Part shown: piece by piece, positions 51,698 through 59,660 of the stretch
How positions within the stretch are numbered: position 1 is the first letter of the stretch
Layout of the letters: each line of letters starts with the position of its first letter
Assembly (NCBI GenBank): GCA_002418205.1
Contig: DIDP01000085.1
Coordinates: 22,117 to 86,116, forward strand
Reading direction: 5' to 3'
DNA length: 64,000 nucleotides
Source of the DNA: Anaerolineales bacterium UBA5797
GTDB lineage: Bacteria; Chloroflexota; Anaerolineae; Anaerolineales; Villigracilaceae
Made by a program: the position numbers and the translations under genes
Notes under the pieces: model-generated
The model's database searches: none
Told to the model about the DNA's origin: nothing
The model's input: the letters and a program-made list of their open reading frames with translations, nothing else

Positions 51698-52714
51698 TTA
51701 ATTCTTCAAACTTGCCTCGATGGCGGATTTCATCGCATCCAGCACCTTCGACTCAGCCGCTTCCTTTGCCACGCGGATGGCGTTCTTGATCGCCAAGGCA
51801 TCCGATCTTCCGTGCCCGATGAAAACCAGTCCATTCACGCCGAGCAACGGAGCCGCGCCCTCCTCGGATGGGTCGAGAATTTTACGCACTTTTCCCAGTG
51901 CAGGTTTCACGAGCGCTCCACCGATCAACGCCAGCGGACCGCCACCTTTGATCGATTCGCGGATTTTCTCGATGATGAGTTTGGCGACCGCCTCCGTTGA
52001 CTTCAAAAGGACATTGCCCGTAAAGCCATCCGTCACAGCCACATCGGCGTGACCGCCGAAGACTTCCTTGCCCTCCACGTTGCCGATGAAGTTCAGGTTT
52101 GCCTTTTCGAGCAGGGGATACGCCCCTTTGACAAGTTCGCTTCCCTTGCCGGCCTCTTCGCCGTTCGAGATCAACCCCACGCGCGGATTCTTCACACCGC
52201 GTACGCGCTCGGCAAAGACACTGCCCATGATACCAAACTGCAGGAGGTTTTCAGGCTTGCAATCCGGGTTGGCGCCGATATCCAGAATGATGCAGATGCC
52301 TGTTGCGGTTGGGAAGGGAGGCGCCAGCGCAGGACGGTCCACGCCGCGGATGCGGCCCAGGCGGAACAACGATGTCACCATTGCGGCGCCGGTGTTGCCC
52401 GCCGTGACGAACGCGTCCGCTTCGCCGCTCTTTACAAGGTCGAGCCCCACCGCCATCGAGTTCTGCGCCTCCTTGTGGCGCGCCTTCATCACCAGGTCTT
52501 CGCCCTTGTCGTGCATCGTCAGCATTTCGGGTGCGTGGACCACGCGTATGGGCAGGTCCGCTCCACCAACGGAATTAAGGATCGGCTGAATCTTCGATGC
52601 GTCGCCCGTCAGAATGATCTCCACCCCATATTCGCGCGCCGCCATCACCGCGCCCTCCACATCCGGTATCGGAAAATTGTCGCTCCCCATTGCATCCAGG
52701 ACGATCTTTGTCAT
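51698..52714 (-). CDS. plsX: phosphate acyltransferase PlsX
   Basis: 338 residues. IVLDAMGSDNFPIPDVEGAV at the start, RHKEAQNSMAVGLDLVKSGEADAFVTAGNTGAAM, DIGANPDCKPENLLQFGIMGS and NGEEAGKGSELVKGAYPLL fit PlsX along the whole length. It converts acyl-ACP to acyl-phosphate for phospholipid synthesis with PlsY. The usual neighbours (rpmF, fabH, acpP) are not adjacent; the gene is alone on the minus strand. Confidence 0.97.
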   Translation of the reverse strand: MTKIVLDAMGSDNFPIPDVEGAVMAAREYGVEIILTGDASKIQPILNSVGGADLPIRVVHAPEMLTMHDKGEDLVMKARHKEAQNSMAVGLDLVKSGEADAFVTAGNTGAAMVTSLFRLGRIRGVDRPALAPPFPTATGICIILDIGANPDCKPENLLQFGIMGSVFAERVRGVKNPRVGLISNGEEAGKGSELVKGAYPLLEKANLNFIGNVEGKEVFGGHADVAVTDGFTGNVLLKSTEAVAKLIIEKIRESIKGGGPLALIGGALVKPALGKVRKILDPSEEGAAPLLGVNGLVFIGHGRSDALAIKNAIRVAKEAAESKVLDAMKSAIEASLKN

Positions 52715-52837
52715 GATGTCTCCTCTTGTTCTTTGATTTCAACTGTGAAGAAAATTCTCGCACACTTGCCCGGTTCTGATTCTACTCATATTTTACCGCC
52801 TTGTACTTCGATGTTCTTTTGATCGGCTGATGCCGGT

Positions 52838-55432
52838 CTATTCTGCCGGACGGTCTGCCAGTGAAAATAAAAATGTCGAGCCTTTGCCCTCGCCTTCCGA
52901 CTCGATCCAGATTCTCCCGCCATGCACCTCGATGATCCGTTTGACCAGGGCAAGCCCGATGCCGGTGCCTTCTGAATGTGTGTTCATCTTGTTGAACAAA
53001 CCAAACACCCGGTCCTGATGTTCGGGCTCGATCCCGATCCCGTTGTCGCGCACCATAAAAACAGGTATGCCGTTTTCGGTCCTTGTTCCGATTTCGATCA
53101 TGGGATCCGGCTGGTCGCCCATGAACTTCGCGGCATTGTCCACCAAATTCTGGACGACCTCGACGAGCCGCGCCCGATCCCCATACACAGACGGAAGACC
53201 CGCCTCCACCGTGACCTGGACCTGCTGTTCGTGCAACCTGCCTTCCACCAGGCCCAGGGCTTCGCGCACGATCTCTTCAAAGGGGACCTCTTCCGGCGGG
53301 TTCATGATCCGTCCGATCCGTGAAAGCTCGAGCAGTTCGCTCAGCAGCCTTTCCATTTTTATGACCGCTTCATTGATCCGCTGGATGTCCTTCGCCGCCT
53401 TTTCGACATCCCCCTGCCGGACATCCTGCTCGAGATACCCAAGGAATCCGGAGATGGTCACCAGAGGCGCTTTCAAGTCATGCGAGACCGTGTAGGTGAA
53501 ACTCTGCAGTTCCTCGTTCTTCGCCCGCAATTCCTTCAATAATTGATCTATTCTCGAAATGTCATAGAAGGTGTAAAGGTGACAGGCTTCACCTGCGATG
53601 CTCACGCTCGCCGCGGACAACAGTCCCATTCCGATTTCGCCGTTCTTTCGGCGGAACTCGGCCTGATACTCGTCGATAAAACCGCGTTGTTCCAGGGTGT
53701 GAATGATGAAGTCGCGGTCCTGCTGTCTTGCCCAGATCTTCAGGTCGCGCCCGGCTCTTTTGCCAATCGCCTCATCCCTCGAGTAACCGGTCACCTTGCA
53801 AAAGGACTCATTCACATCCATGAGGATGTGGTCTGCGGTGCGGCTGATCGCCATGGAGACGTAGGTGTGATGGAATGCGCGCTGGAACTTCTCCTCCGAA
53901 GCTCGCAGGGCATTATCCATCTGCTGGCGTTCGATGGCAGTGCCCAGATTCCCCGCCGCAGCCACCAGCGCGTCGATCTCGACCTGTGACCATGGCATTT
54001 CATTGACATAATCATCGAATCCGATGATCCCCCACCATTCTCCGTTGACCAGGATGGGCACATCCAGCAAGGTTTTTATCCCGCGCGCCTCGAATACCTG
54101 CCTCCAATATTCGGGGTATTGTTTTGCACTTCCATAGAAGGGCTTTCCGGCGCTCAAGTTGAGGATCCAGTCTTCCAATCCGGGCGTGTTGGGAATGAGA
54201 GAAGTATTCTGATAAATGGGGTTGTCGATCTCGGGTGGCATACCCGGCGCGGTCCACTCATAGGTTTGAGAGGACAAGGGAGTTCCATCCGACCCCGGAT
54301 GGTTTTCGAAGACATAAACATGACTTGCCCCGGTGGCCTCCCCAAGTTGATCGAGGATGGTACCGATTTCCATGCGCCAGTTCCTTGATTTCAGCAATAA
54401 TTGGGCGGTTAAGGCGACAGCCCCAAGAATTTTTTCGCGCTGCTTCAATTTCTTCTCGGCTGTTTTCTGTTCGGTGATATTGATATACACGCCGTGTACA
54501 AATTTCGGCGTGCCTTCATCGTCCTTGACGACAACCGCCTCATCCCGCACCCATACCCAGTCCCCATTTTTTGTCCGCAGGCGGTACTCGCTGATCGATC
54601 TTTCGCCTGTGGTGATGTAGGTTTCAAGTTCCTTCAAGACCCTTGGCAGATCCTCGGGGTGAACCAGTTCCTGCCAGAATTCCGGACTGCTCGTCCATTC
54701 GGACGGGTTGTAGCCGATCAGGTTTTCAACCGTGGGGCTGATGTAAAGCGAACTGCCCCGCGGATCGGCAACATCTCGATACGTCACGGTGGTGGTTTTC
54801 TCCACCAGCGCGCGATACATCTCCTCCGCTTCGTGTAATGCCCGTTCTGTCTTCTTTCGCTCCCTTAATTCATGGTTGCTTAACACCAGGCTCCTCTGGA
54901 TCATCCTTGCCAGAAGTTGAATTGCAATCGCAGTCACTGCAAGAACAATAGAAACGGTAAAAAAATCATAAAGAGATGTATCCGGGTTCCGGCTGGGAGT
55001 GTAAAGATCGTAGATCTCACCGAAGACAAGCCATCCGGCGCACAGGATGGTCAATGTGGTCAGGAGCGTGGTCATCCTCCATTCCAGGATCAAACTGGAA
55101 ATGATGAGGATGGCTGGATATGCAATGATCGCAATATCATGGATGCCCCGCCCGATGGACGCTAGGACTGTGACCATCAGGATCAGGACGACTGCGATCA
55201 GCCCCGCCCCGGCTCGATGCCCGCCGCGTTGGTTGAAGATCATCGCGATCGCGATCGGGATGGAACTGATCAGGATCACAATCGCATCGCTCAGCATGCC
55301 TTCGACGATAAATATCACAATGAGTATGCCGAGGGCAAGCAATACCGCGAGGCTAATCCAAAACAATGCCCTTCCGATTGTCTTGTCGTTTCCCAATATC
55401 TCGCTGATGTTTTCCGGTTGTTCCTTGGTCAT
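52838..55432 (-). CDS. membrane sensor histidine kinase with PAS, GAF and PAS domains
   Basis: 864 residues. Six hydrophobic segments (about 20-170) precede a coiled coil, PAS 1 (about 215-325, NYIGYNPSEW-type with VWVRDEAVVVKDDEG), GAF (about 340-490), PAS 2 (about 505-625), then HisKA with SYTVSHDLKAPLVTISGF, N box LVDNAAKF, DNGIGIEPE and GTGIGLALVKRII. A full membrane kinase; no response regulator gene adjoins it, so the partner is elsewhere. It is divergent from the tRNA-Leu gene. Confidence 0.9.
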   Translation of the reverse strand: MTKEQPENISEILGNDKTIGRALFWISLAVLLALGILIVIFIVEGMLSDAIVILISSIPIAIAMIFNQRGGHRAGAGLIAVVLILMVTVLASIGRGIHDIAIIAYPAILIISSLILEWRMTTLLTTLTILCAGWLVFGEIYDLYTPSRNPDTSLYDFFTVSIVLAVTAIAIQLLARMIQRSLVLSNHELRERKKTERALHEAEEMYRALVEKTTTVTYRDVADPRGSSLYISPTVENLIGYNPSEWTSSPEFWQELVHPEDLPRVLKELETYITTGERSISEYRLRTKNGDWVWVRDEAVVVKDDEGTPKFVHGVYINITEQKTAEKKLKQREKILGAVALTAQLLLKSRNWRMEIGTILDQLGEATGASHVYVFENHPGSDGTPLSSQTYEWTAPGMPPEIDNPIYQNTSLIPNTPGLEDWILNLSAGKPFYGSAKQYPEYWRQVFEARGIKTLLDVPILVNGEWWGIIGFDDYVNEMPWSQVEIDALVAAAGNLGTAIERQQMDNALRASEEKFQRAFHHTYVSMAISRTADHILMDVNESFCKVTGYSRDEAIGKRAGRDLKIWARQQDRDFIIHTLEQRGFIDEYQAEFRRKNGEIGMGLLSAASVSIAGEACHLYTFYDISRIDQLLKELRAKNEELQSFTYTVSHDLKAPLVTISGFLGYLEQDVRQGDVEKAAKDIQRINEAVIKMERLLSELLELSRIGRIMNPPEEVPFEEIVREALGLVEGRLHEQQVQVTVEAGLPSVYGDRARLVEVVQNLVDNAAKFMGDQPDPMIEIGTRTENGIPVFMVRDNGIGIEPEHQDRVFGLFNKMNTHSEGTGIGLALVKRIIEVHGGRIWIESEGEGKGSTFLFSLADRPAE

Positions 55433-55456
55433 GATCTACCGTTAATTCTGCCTTGC

Positions 55457-55484
55457 TTGACAATACGATGAACGAGATTATAAT
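55457..55484 (+). promoter_or_regulatory. promoter of tRNA-Leu
   Basis: TTGACA (55457-55462), 16-base spacer, TATAAT (55479-55484), both exact consensus hexamers, about 13 bases before the mature tRNA. Confidence 0.9.
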
Positions 55485-55497
55485 ACGCCGTGCCCGG

Positions 55498-55579
55498 GCG
55501 CTGGTGCTGGAATTGGCAGACAGGCATGGTTGAGGGCCATGTGCCGCAAGGCGTGGAGGTTCAAGTCCTCTCCAGCGCA
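55498..55579 (+). tRNA. tRNA-Leu (anticodon GAG)
   Basis: Acceptor GCGCTGG pairs with CCAGCGC at the end, discriminator A at 55579. Anticodon stem CATGG/CCATG encloses loop TTGAGGG, giving anticodon GAG (codons CTC and CTT). A class II long variable arm (TGCCGCAAGGCG) follows, then the T arm with TTCAAGT loop. The CCA end is not encoded. Confidence 0.93.
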
Positions 55580-55590
55580 CTAGGATGAGA

Positions 55591-55616
55591 AAATCCCCAA
55601 AACGGGGATTTTTTTG
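55591..55616 (+). terminator. terminator of tRNA-Leu
   Basis: AAATCCCC / GGGGATTT stem with AAAAC loop and a T run, 12 bases after the tRNA. Confidence 0.92.
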
Positions 55617-55680
55617 TTATGTATGAATTTCCGCATGAGCCGGAAATTACGCAGCGCGCCAAGCCTGAAGTTGCCTCCGT

Positions 55681-56445
55681 TTAGCGGTCAAGGATCAGGC
55701 TGCAGCAGGTTACCGCGCCTTCAGCCTTTGCCAGTTCGTCCACCTGCACACTGACGATTCTATGACCGCGTTCCTCGAGCTTTGCACGCGTCCTTGGAAA
55801 GGACGTCGGGTAAATGATCGCGTCACCGACGGGCAGGCAGTTTGCCGCCATCGGCTCGGACGGATCGACATCGATCAGGTCGAATTCTTCGAAGAGTTTG
55901 GCGTTGATCCAATTCCTGTTGATGAGCAGGGTGGTGTCATCGATGCGGGTGACCGCCGTCTTCAAATGCAGGCAGTCGCGCAAATCCACGCCTGTTACTG
56001 AATATCCGTATCCGCCCAGCAGTTCGTTCAATTGGTCGATCGCGGACTGGTTGCTGCGCGTGGACAAGCCAACAAAGATCTTCCTTCCAACGACAAGCAC
56101 ATCGCCGCCATCGAGCGTGGCGGGTTCATGGATTCGGACGATTTTGATGTGCGGGGATAATGCCCGGATGATGGATTCTGTTTCGGGTTTGCGCGTATCA
56201 GCCCCGGGTCGGGTGATGACCGCCACTTCCGGCAGGATGAATGCCGTATCCTCCACAAAGACCGAATCGGGCAGGTCCGCCTCGGCAGGGAGTTCCATCA
56301 CATCGCAACTGAGACGCTTGAGGGCCTCCACATAGGCGCGGTGCTGAGCGCGGGCAACCTCCAGGTTGATGGGCGTCCGTTCGATGTGAGTGATCTCGCA
56401 ATCATTGAATCGAGGGCTGACATCGCGGGTGATCGCGATGACCAC
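55681..56445 (-). CDS. dimethylarginine dimethylaminohydrolase-like (DDAH) amidinotransferase-fold protein
   Basis: 254 residues. LPDSVFVEDTAFIL (substrate-binding Asp and Glu-Asp), EPATLDGGDVLVVG, GLSTRSNQSAI, DCLHLKTAVT (catalytic His) and the C-terminal EGAVTCCSLIL (catalytic Cys) are all present, the order found in DDAH. The enzyme would release citrulline and methylamine from methylated arginine, or act on a related guanidine compound. The stop overlaps nothing, but the ABC ATPase gene begins 1 base upstream on the same strand, and expression with the transporter is likely. Confidence 0.9.
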   Translation of the reverse strand: MVIAITRDVSPRFNDCEITHIERTPINLEVARAQHRAYVEALKRLSCDVMELPAEADLPDSVFVEDTAFILPEVAVITRPGADTRKPETESIIRALSPHIKIVRIHEPATLDGGDVLVVGRKIFVGLSTRSNQSAIDQLNELLGGYGYSVTGVDLRDCLHLKTAVTRIDDTTLLINRNWINAKLFEEFDLIDVDPSEPMAANCLPVGDAIIYPTSFPRTRAKLEERGHRIVSVQVDELAKAEGAVTCCSLILDR

Positions 56446-56446
56446 C

Positions 56447-57211
56447 TTAGCCTCCCCCGGTGCGGTAGCGGTCGATCAATGCCTTTGTGCGTGGGTCTTT
56501 TGGTTTGCTGAAAAGGGTTTCCGGTTTTGCAGCCTCGACGATCTCGCCATCCGCCATCACAAGGACGCGGTCTGCAACTTCGCGGGCGAATCCCATTTCA
56601 TGCGTGACCACCAGCATGGTCATGCCATCCTTCGCCACTTTTTTCATTACGTTCAAGACTTCACCGATGAGTTCCGGGTCGAGGGCGGACGTGGGTTCAT
56701 CAAAGAGCATGACTCTGGGCTGCATGGTGAGGGCGCGGGCAATTGCGACGCGTTGCTTTTGCCCGCCGGAGAGACGATTGGGATATTCGTCCTTCTTGAA
56801 GAGCATGCCGACACTGTCGAGATTCTCCTCCCCAAGGGCAACCGCCTCCTGCCGGTTCATGCCTTTGACCGTAACGGGTCCCTCGATCACGTTTTCCAGC
56901 ACGGTCATGTGCGGGAAGAGATTGAACTCCTGGAATACCATCCCTGTCTTCAACCGGATCTCGTGGATCTGAGGTCTGTGCTCCCGCGTAGTGCCGTTTT
57001 TTACCTGGACTTGAATTCCATCCACCTCGATGGTCCCGCGGGAGGGATCTTCGAGGAAATTGATACAGCGCAATAGGGTGCTTTTACCGGAGCCGCTGCG
57101 CCCGATCAGGCAGACCACTTCACGCGGCTGGATTTCGATGGACACATCCTTCAATACGTGCAACAGGCTGAAGTATTTATCGAGATTAGATACCTTGACG
57201 ATCGGTGCCAT
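56447..57211 (-). CDS. polar amino acid ABC transporter ATP-binding protein
   Basis: 254 residues. Walker A IGRSGSGKSTLLRC, Q-loop GMVFQEFNLFPHMTV, signature LSGGQKQRVAIARAL, Walker B VMLFDEPTSALDPE and the switch His in VVTHEMGFA. High similarity to GlnQ-type ATPases of the PAAT family. It powers uptake through the adjacent permease (gap 1 base). Position between DDAH and the permease links the enzyme to the imported substrate. Confidence 0.95.
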   Translation of the reverse strand: MAPIVKVSNLDKYFSLLHVLKDVSIEIQPREVVCLIGRSGSGKSTLLRCINFLEDPSRGTIEVDGIQVQVKNGTTREHRPQIHEIRLKTGMVFQEFNLFPHMTVLENVIEGPVTVKGMNRQEAVALGEENLDSVGMLFKKDEYPNRLSGGQKQRVAIARALTMQPRVMLFDEPTSALDPELIGEVLNVMKKVAKDGMTMLVVTHEMGFAREVADRVLVMADGEIVEAAKPETLFSKPKDPRTKALIDRYRTGGG

Positions 57212-57212
57212 G

Positions 57213-58052
57213 TCAGCGATCTCCTTTGGCGAGGCGGGCTTCGATGATCCCCTGGAAATAGGTCAGGATGATGGTCATGACCCAGTAAAAGAGCGCCGCC
57301 ATGACAAGCGCCTCCAGACCCTTGAATTGGGAGCGTCCAACTCTTATGGCGCGCCACATCACTTCGTGGACAAATCCGGTTGCAGAGACGAGCGCCGAGT
57401 CCTTGGTCATGGCGATGAAGTCGTTGCCGATGGGGGGGATCGCGAAGCGTAATGCCTGCGGAAGTATGACGCGTTGCATGGTCTGCATGGGCGTCATGCC
57501 AAGAGCCACAGCCGCCTCCCGCTGACCCCTGCCCACGGATTCGAGCCCGGCACGGAAGATTTCGCTCATATAGGCGCCGTAGTTAAGACCGAGGGCGATC
57601 ACGCCTGCGATCAGGCCGGTCAGGACGATGCCCACCTGCGGCAGGGCAAGGAAGAAGAAAAAGATTTGGAGATAAAGGGGGGTCCCGCGGATGAGCGAGA
57701 CATAAAAAGTGCTGAGTGCGTAGAATGGCGGGAATTTCGAGAGTCGCCCCAGCGCAGCGAGCAGGGCGAGGATGGTTGCCAGGGTGATCGAAAGGAATGA
57801 GACGAGCAGTGTCTGACCGAGTCCCCCGGCGATGAAGGAAAGATTTTTGCGTATGAAATCAAAGTCAAGCTGGATCGTGTTCAGGCCAAGGAAACTCTGA
57901 CCGCTGAACATGTAGACCAGAATGAGAAACAGAATACCCCAGGAGAGGGAAACGTTCCTGCGAAAATCTCGAGCTTTCCGCAACTGCGCCTCATGAAGCA
58001 TTTCGACATGGGTCTTACCTGTTCCCTTTTCTGATTGGGTGGCTGTGCTCAT
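57213..58052 (-). CDS. polar amino acid ABC transporter permease
   Basis: 279 residues. After a 35-residue charged lead-in there are six predicted helices, with QTLLVSFLSITLATILALLAALGRLS and the EAAVALGMTPMQTMQRVILPQALRFAIPPIGNDFI coupling loop (split here by position) of the His/Glu/Gln permease family. Makes the membrane channel with the ATPase gene next to it. A homodimer is likely as only one permease gene is present. Confidence 0.95.
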   Translation of the reverse strand: MSTATQSEKGTGKTHVEMLHEAQLRKARDFRRNVSLSWGILFLILVYMFSGQSFLGLNTIQLDFDFIRKNLSFIAGGLGQTLLVSFLSITLATILALLAALGRLSKFPPFYALSTFYVSLIRGTPLYLQIFFFFLALPQVGIVLTGLIAGVIALGLNYGAYMSEIFRAGLESVGRGQREAAVALGMTPMQTMQRVILPQALRFAIPPIGNDFIAMTKDSALVSATGFVHEVMWRAIRVGRSQFKGLEALVMAALFYWVMTIILTYFQGIIEARLAKGDR

Positions 58053-58092
58053 GACAGGGTTATCCTTTCCCGGAAAGCGTCATATGGGAGAA

Positions 58093-58116
58093 GGGAGGCG
58101 GAAATTCCCGCCTCCC
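58093..58116. terminator. hairpin between the binding-protein and permease genes
   Basis: GGGAGGCGG / CCGCCTCCC stem in the 85-base gap. It lies inside the operon; such hairpins commonly cause partial termination or protect the upstream binding-protein mRNA, allowing more binding protein than permease. Confidence 0.6.
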
Positions 58117-58137
58117 TTGTCTTCAACGTTGGGTGAT

Positions 58138-59043
58138 TTAGTTGGGGGCCTGCGTCAGGTCCACGTCGAACCATTGGAGCGACAGGTTGGAAAGTGTGCC
58201 ATCCTCATGCATTTGGGTGATGATCTTGTTCACTTCTGCGAGGAAGGTATCAGTGGGCAGGCTGGCGTTCTTGTCGATCGCGGCGGCAAGGTCTTCGGAG
58301 TAGACCGGCGAGCCGAGTTTGACAACCGGGAAGCCTTCAGCGATGTTTGCATCCACAACGGTCTCGGACGTCACGTAACCGACAAAATCTTCGCGACCGG
58401 CGGCGATCGCCTGGGCGCATTCCTGGTCGGTCTCAAGCGGCACAACTGTTACGTTGGCGGGCGGCTGGGCATAGATGGAGGATGCCGGCAGGCCGAGACC
58501 TTCGAAGTCGTTGTTCAGCCACTGGTCGTAGGTGGTGGCGGCGCCGACACACAGTGCCTGACCTTCGAGATCGGCGAGTGTGCTAAGCCCCGAATCCGCG
58601 CGTACCGCGATGACCGCGGGGGTGTAGTAGTAAGGAACACTAAAGTTAAGGATCTGCTGGCGGGCGGTGGTGATGGTCATGGAACCGACGCTGATGTCCC
58701 ACTTGTCAGCCCAGTTGCCGGCCGTGATCGCATCCCATGAAGGGGTTGCGAAGCAGGTCTCAACACCGAGACCTGTGCCAATGGCCTTGGCAACATCCAC
58801 ATCGAAGCCCTGCATCTCGGCGGTGGTGAGAGCATCGGATGGACACTTGGTATCCGCCGGGCGTTTGCCTTCGGTGTTCAGGAAGGACTGCGGTGCGTAG
58901 TTCGGGTCGGTTGACACAAGGATGTAACCGCGCTCCTTGATGGCGTCGAGCAGGTTGTCAGCCTTGGCGCCGCCCCCACCGCAGGCAGTCAGCGCGAGCG
59001 CCGCAACCAGTGCCACGACAAAAACGTTGTACAGTTTCTTCAT
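58138..59043 (-). CDS. amino acid ABC transporter substrate-binding lipoprotein
   Basis: 301 residues from the ATG at 59043, with GGAGGAG before it. A lipoprotein signal (VALVAALALTAC, lipid-linked Cys21) followed by a Gly-rich linker, then the SBP fold: GYILVSTDPNYAP, GFDVDVAKAIG, WDAITAGNWADKWDISVGSMTIT, RQQILNFSVPYYYTP, VGAATTYDQWL. It binds the transported amino acid outside the membrane. Ligand not predictable from sequence alone; DDAH downstream suggests arginine or a methylarginine. Confidence 0.93.
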   Translation of the reverse strand: MKKLYNVFVVALVAALALTACGGGGAKADNLLDAIKERGYILVSTDPNYAPQSFLNTEGKRPADTKCPSDALTTAEMQGFDVDVAKAIGTGLGVETCFATPSWDAITAGNWADKWDISVGSMTITTARQQILNFSVPYYYTPAVIAVRADSGLSTLADLEGQALCVGAATTYDQWLNNDFEGLGLPASSIYAQPPANVTVVPLETDQECAQAIAAGREDFVGYVTSETVVDANIAEGFPVVKLGSPVYSEDLAAAIDKNASLPTDTFLAEVNKIITQMHEDGTLSNLSLQWFDVDLTQAPN

Positions 59044-59216
59044 TTCTCCTCCAGTAATGGATTGGATTGAGGCAACGGCGATCGCTGCCTTGAGAGTTTT
59101 GATTGGCGCATCTCTCGACTTAAGCATAGACCATTTTTTCCAATTGTGCAAGTAATTTGTGTCCATTAATTTCCGGAATGGTAAAATTGACTCATCATGA
59201 TTCTGGAGGCATATCC

Positions 59217-59627
59217 ATGACCGCTGTCTTTCCGAGCGAAGAATGGCTGAAGGGGTTGGAAACGAAGTTGAATACCGATGGGCGTTATGCCGAGATTGCA
59301 AAGAATTGGGAGGGCGACCTGTTCTTTTTCATCGAGCCGGAGGGGAATTTGAAGGAACAACTCACGTTCTATCTGGACCTCTGGCATGGTGCCTGCCGAA
59401 AAGTGGAATACAAACCCTCAACAGATGCCCACCCCAACCCGACCTTCACGCTCTCGGCAACCTATAACAACATCACCGCGATCCTCTCCGGCAAGCTGAA
59501 CCCGATGACCGCCATGATGACGAGCAAGTTAAAGGTCAAGGGCAGCATGGGGTATATGATGCGCAACGTGCCGACCGTGCTGGATTTTGTCCGCTGTGCG
59601 CAGGAAGTGACAAAGGAAATCTTATAA
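59217..59627 (+). CDS. SCP2-like lipid-binding protein upstream of AOR
   Basis: 136 residues from the ATG at 59217 (TCTGGAGG in front). GDLFFFIEPEGNLKEQLTFYLDLWHG, FTLSATYNNITAILSGKLNPMTAMMTSKLKVKGSMGYMM in two pieces show the SCP2 beta strands and cavity helix. Different in sequence from the SCP2 protein at 39502. It is 32 bases before, and probably cotranscribed with, the AOR gene, so it may bind an aldehyde or acid substrate or product. Confidence 0.8.
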   Translation: MTAVFPSEEWLKGLETKLNTDGRYAEIAKNWEGDLFFFIEPEGNLKEQLTFYLDLWHGACRKVEYKPSTDAHPNPTFTLSATYNNITAILSGKLNPMTAMMTSKLKVKGSMGYMMRNVPTVLDFVRCAQEVTKEIL

Positions 59628-59660
59628 CCGCGCTGAGCGGAGAGTAGCGAAGAAGAAGCG
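59627..59660 (+). repeat. repeat family C, copy 2, overlapping a start site
   Basis: ACCGCGCTGAGCGGAGAG, TAGCGAAG and AAGAAGCG match copy 1 (30987-31027). It starts within the stop codon of the SCP2-like gene and ends at the first base of the AOR gene's GTG start, so it supplies the whole leader between them. Confidence 0.6.
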
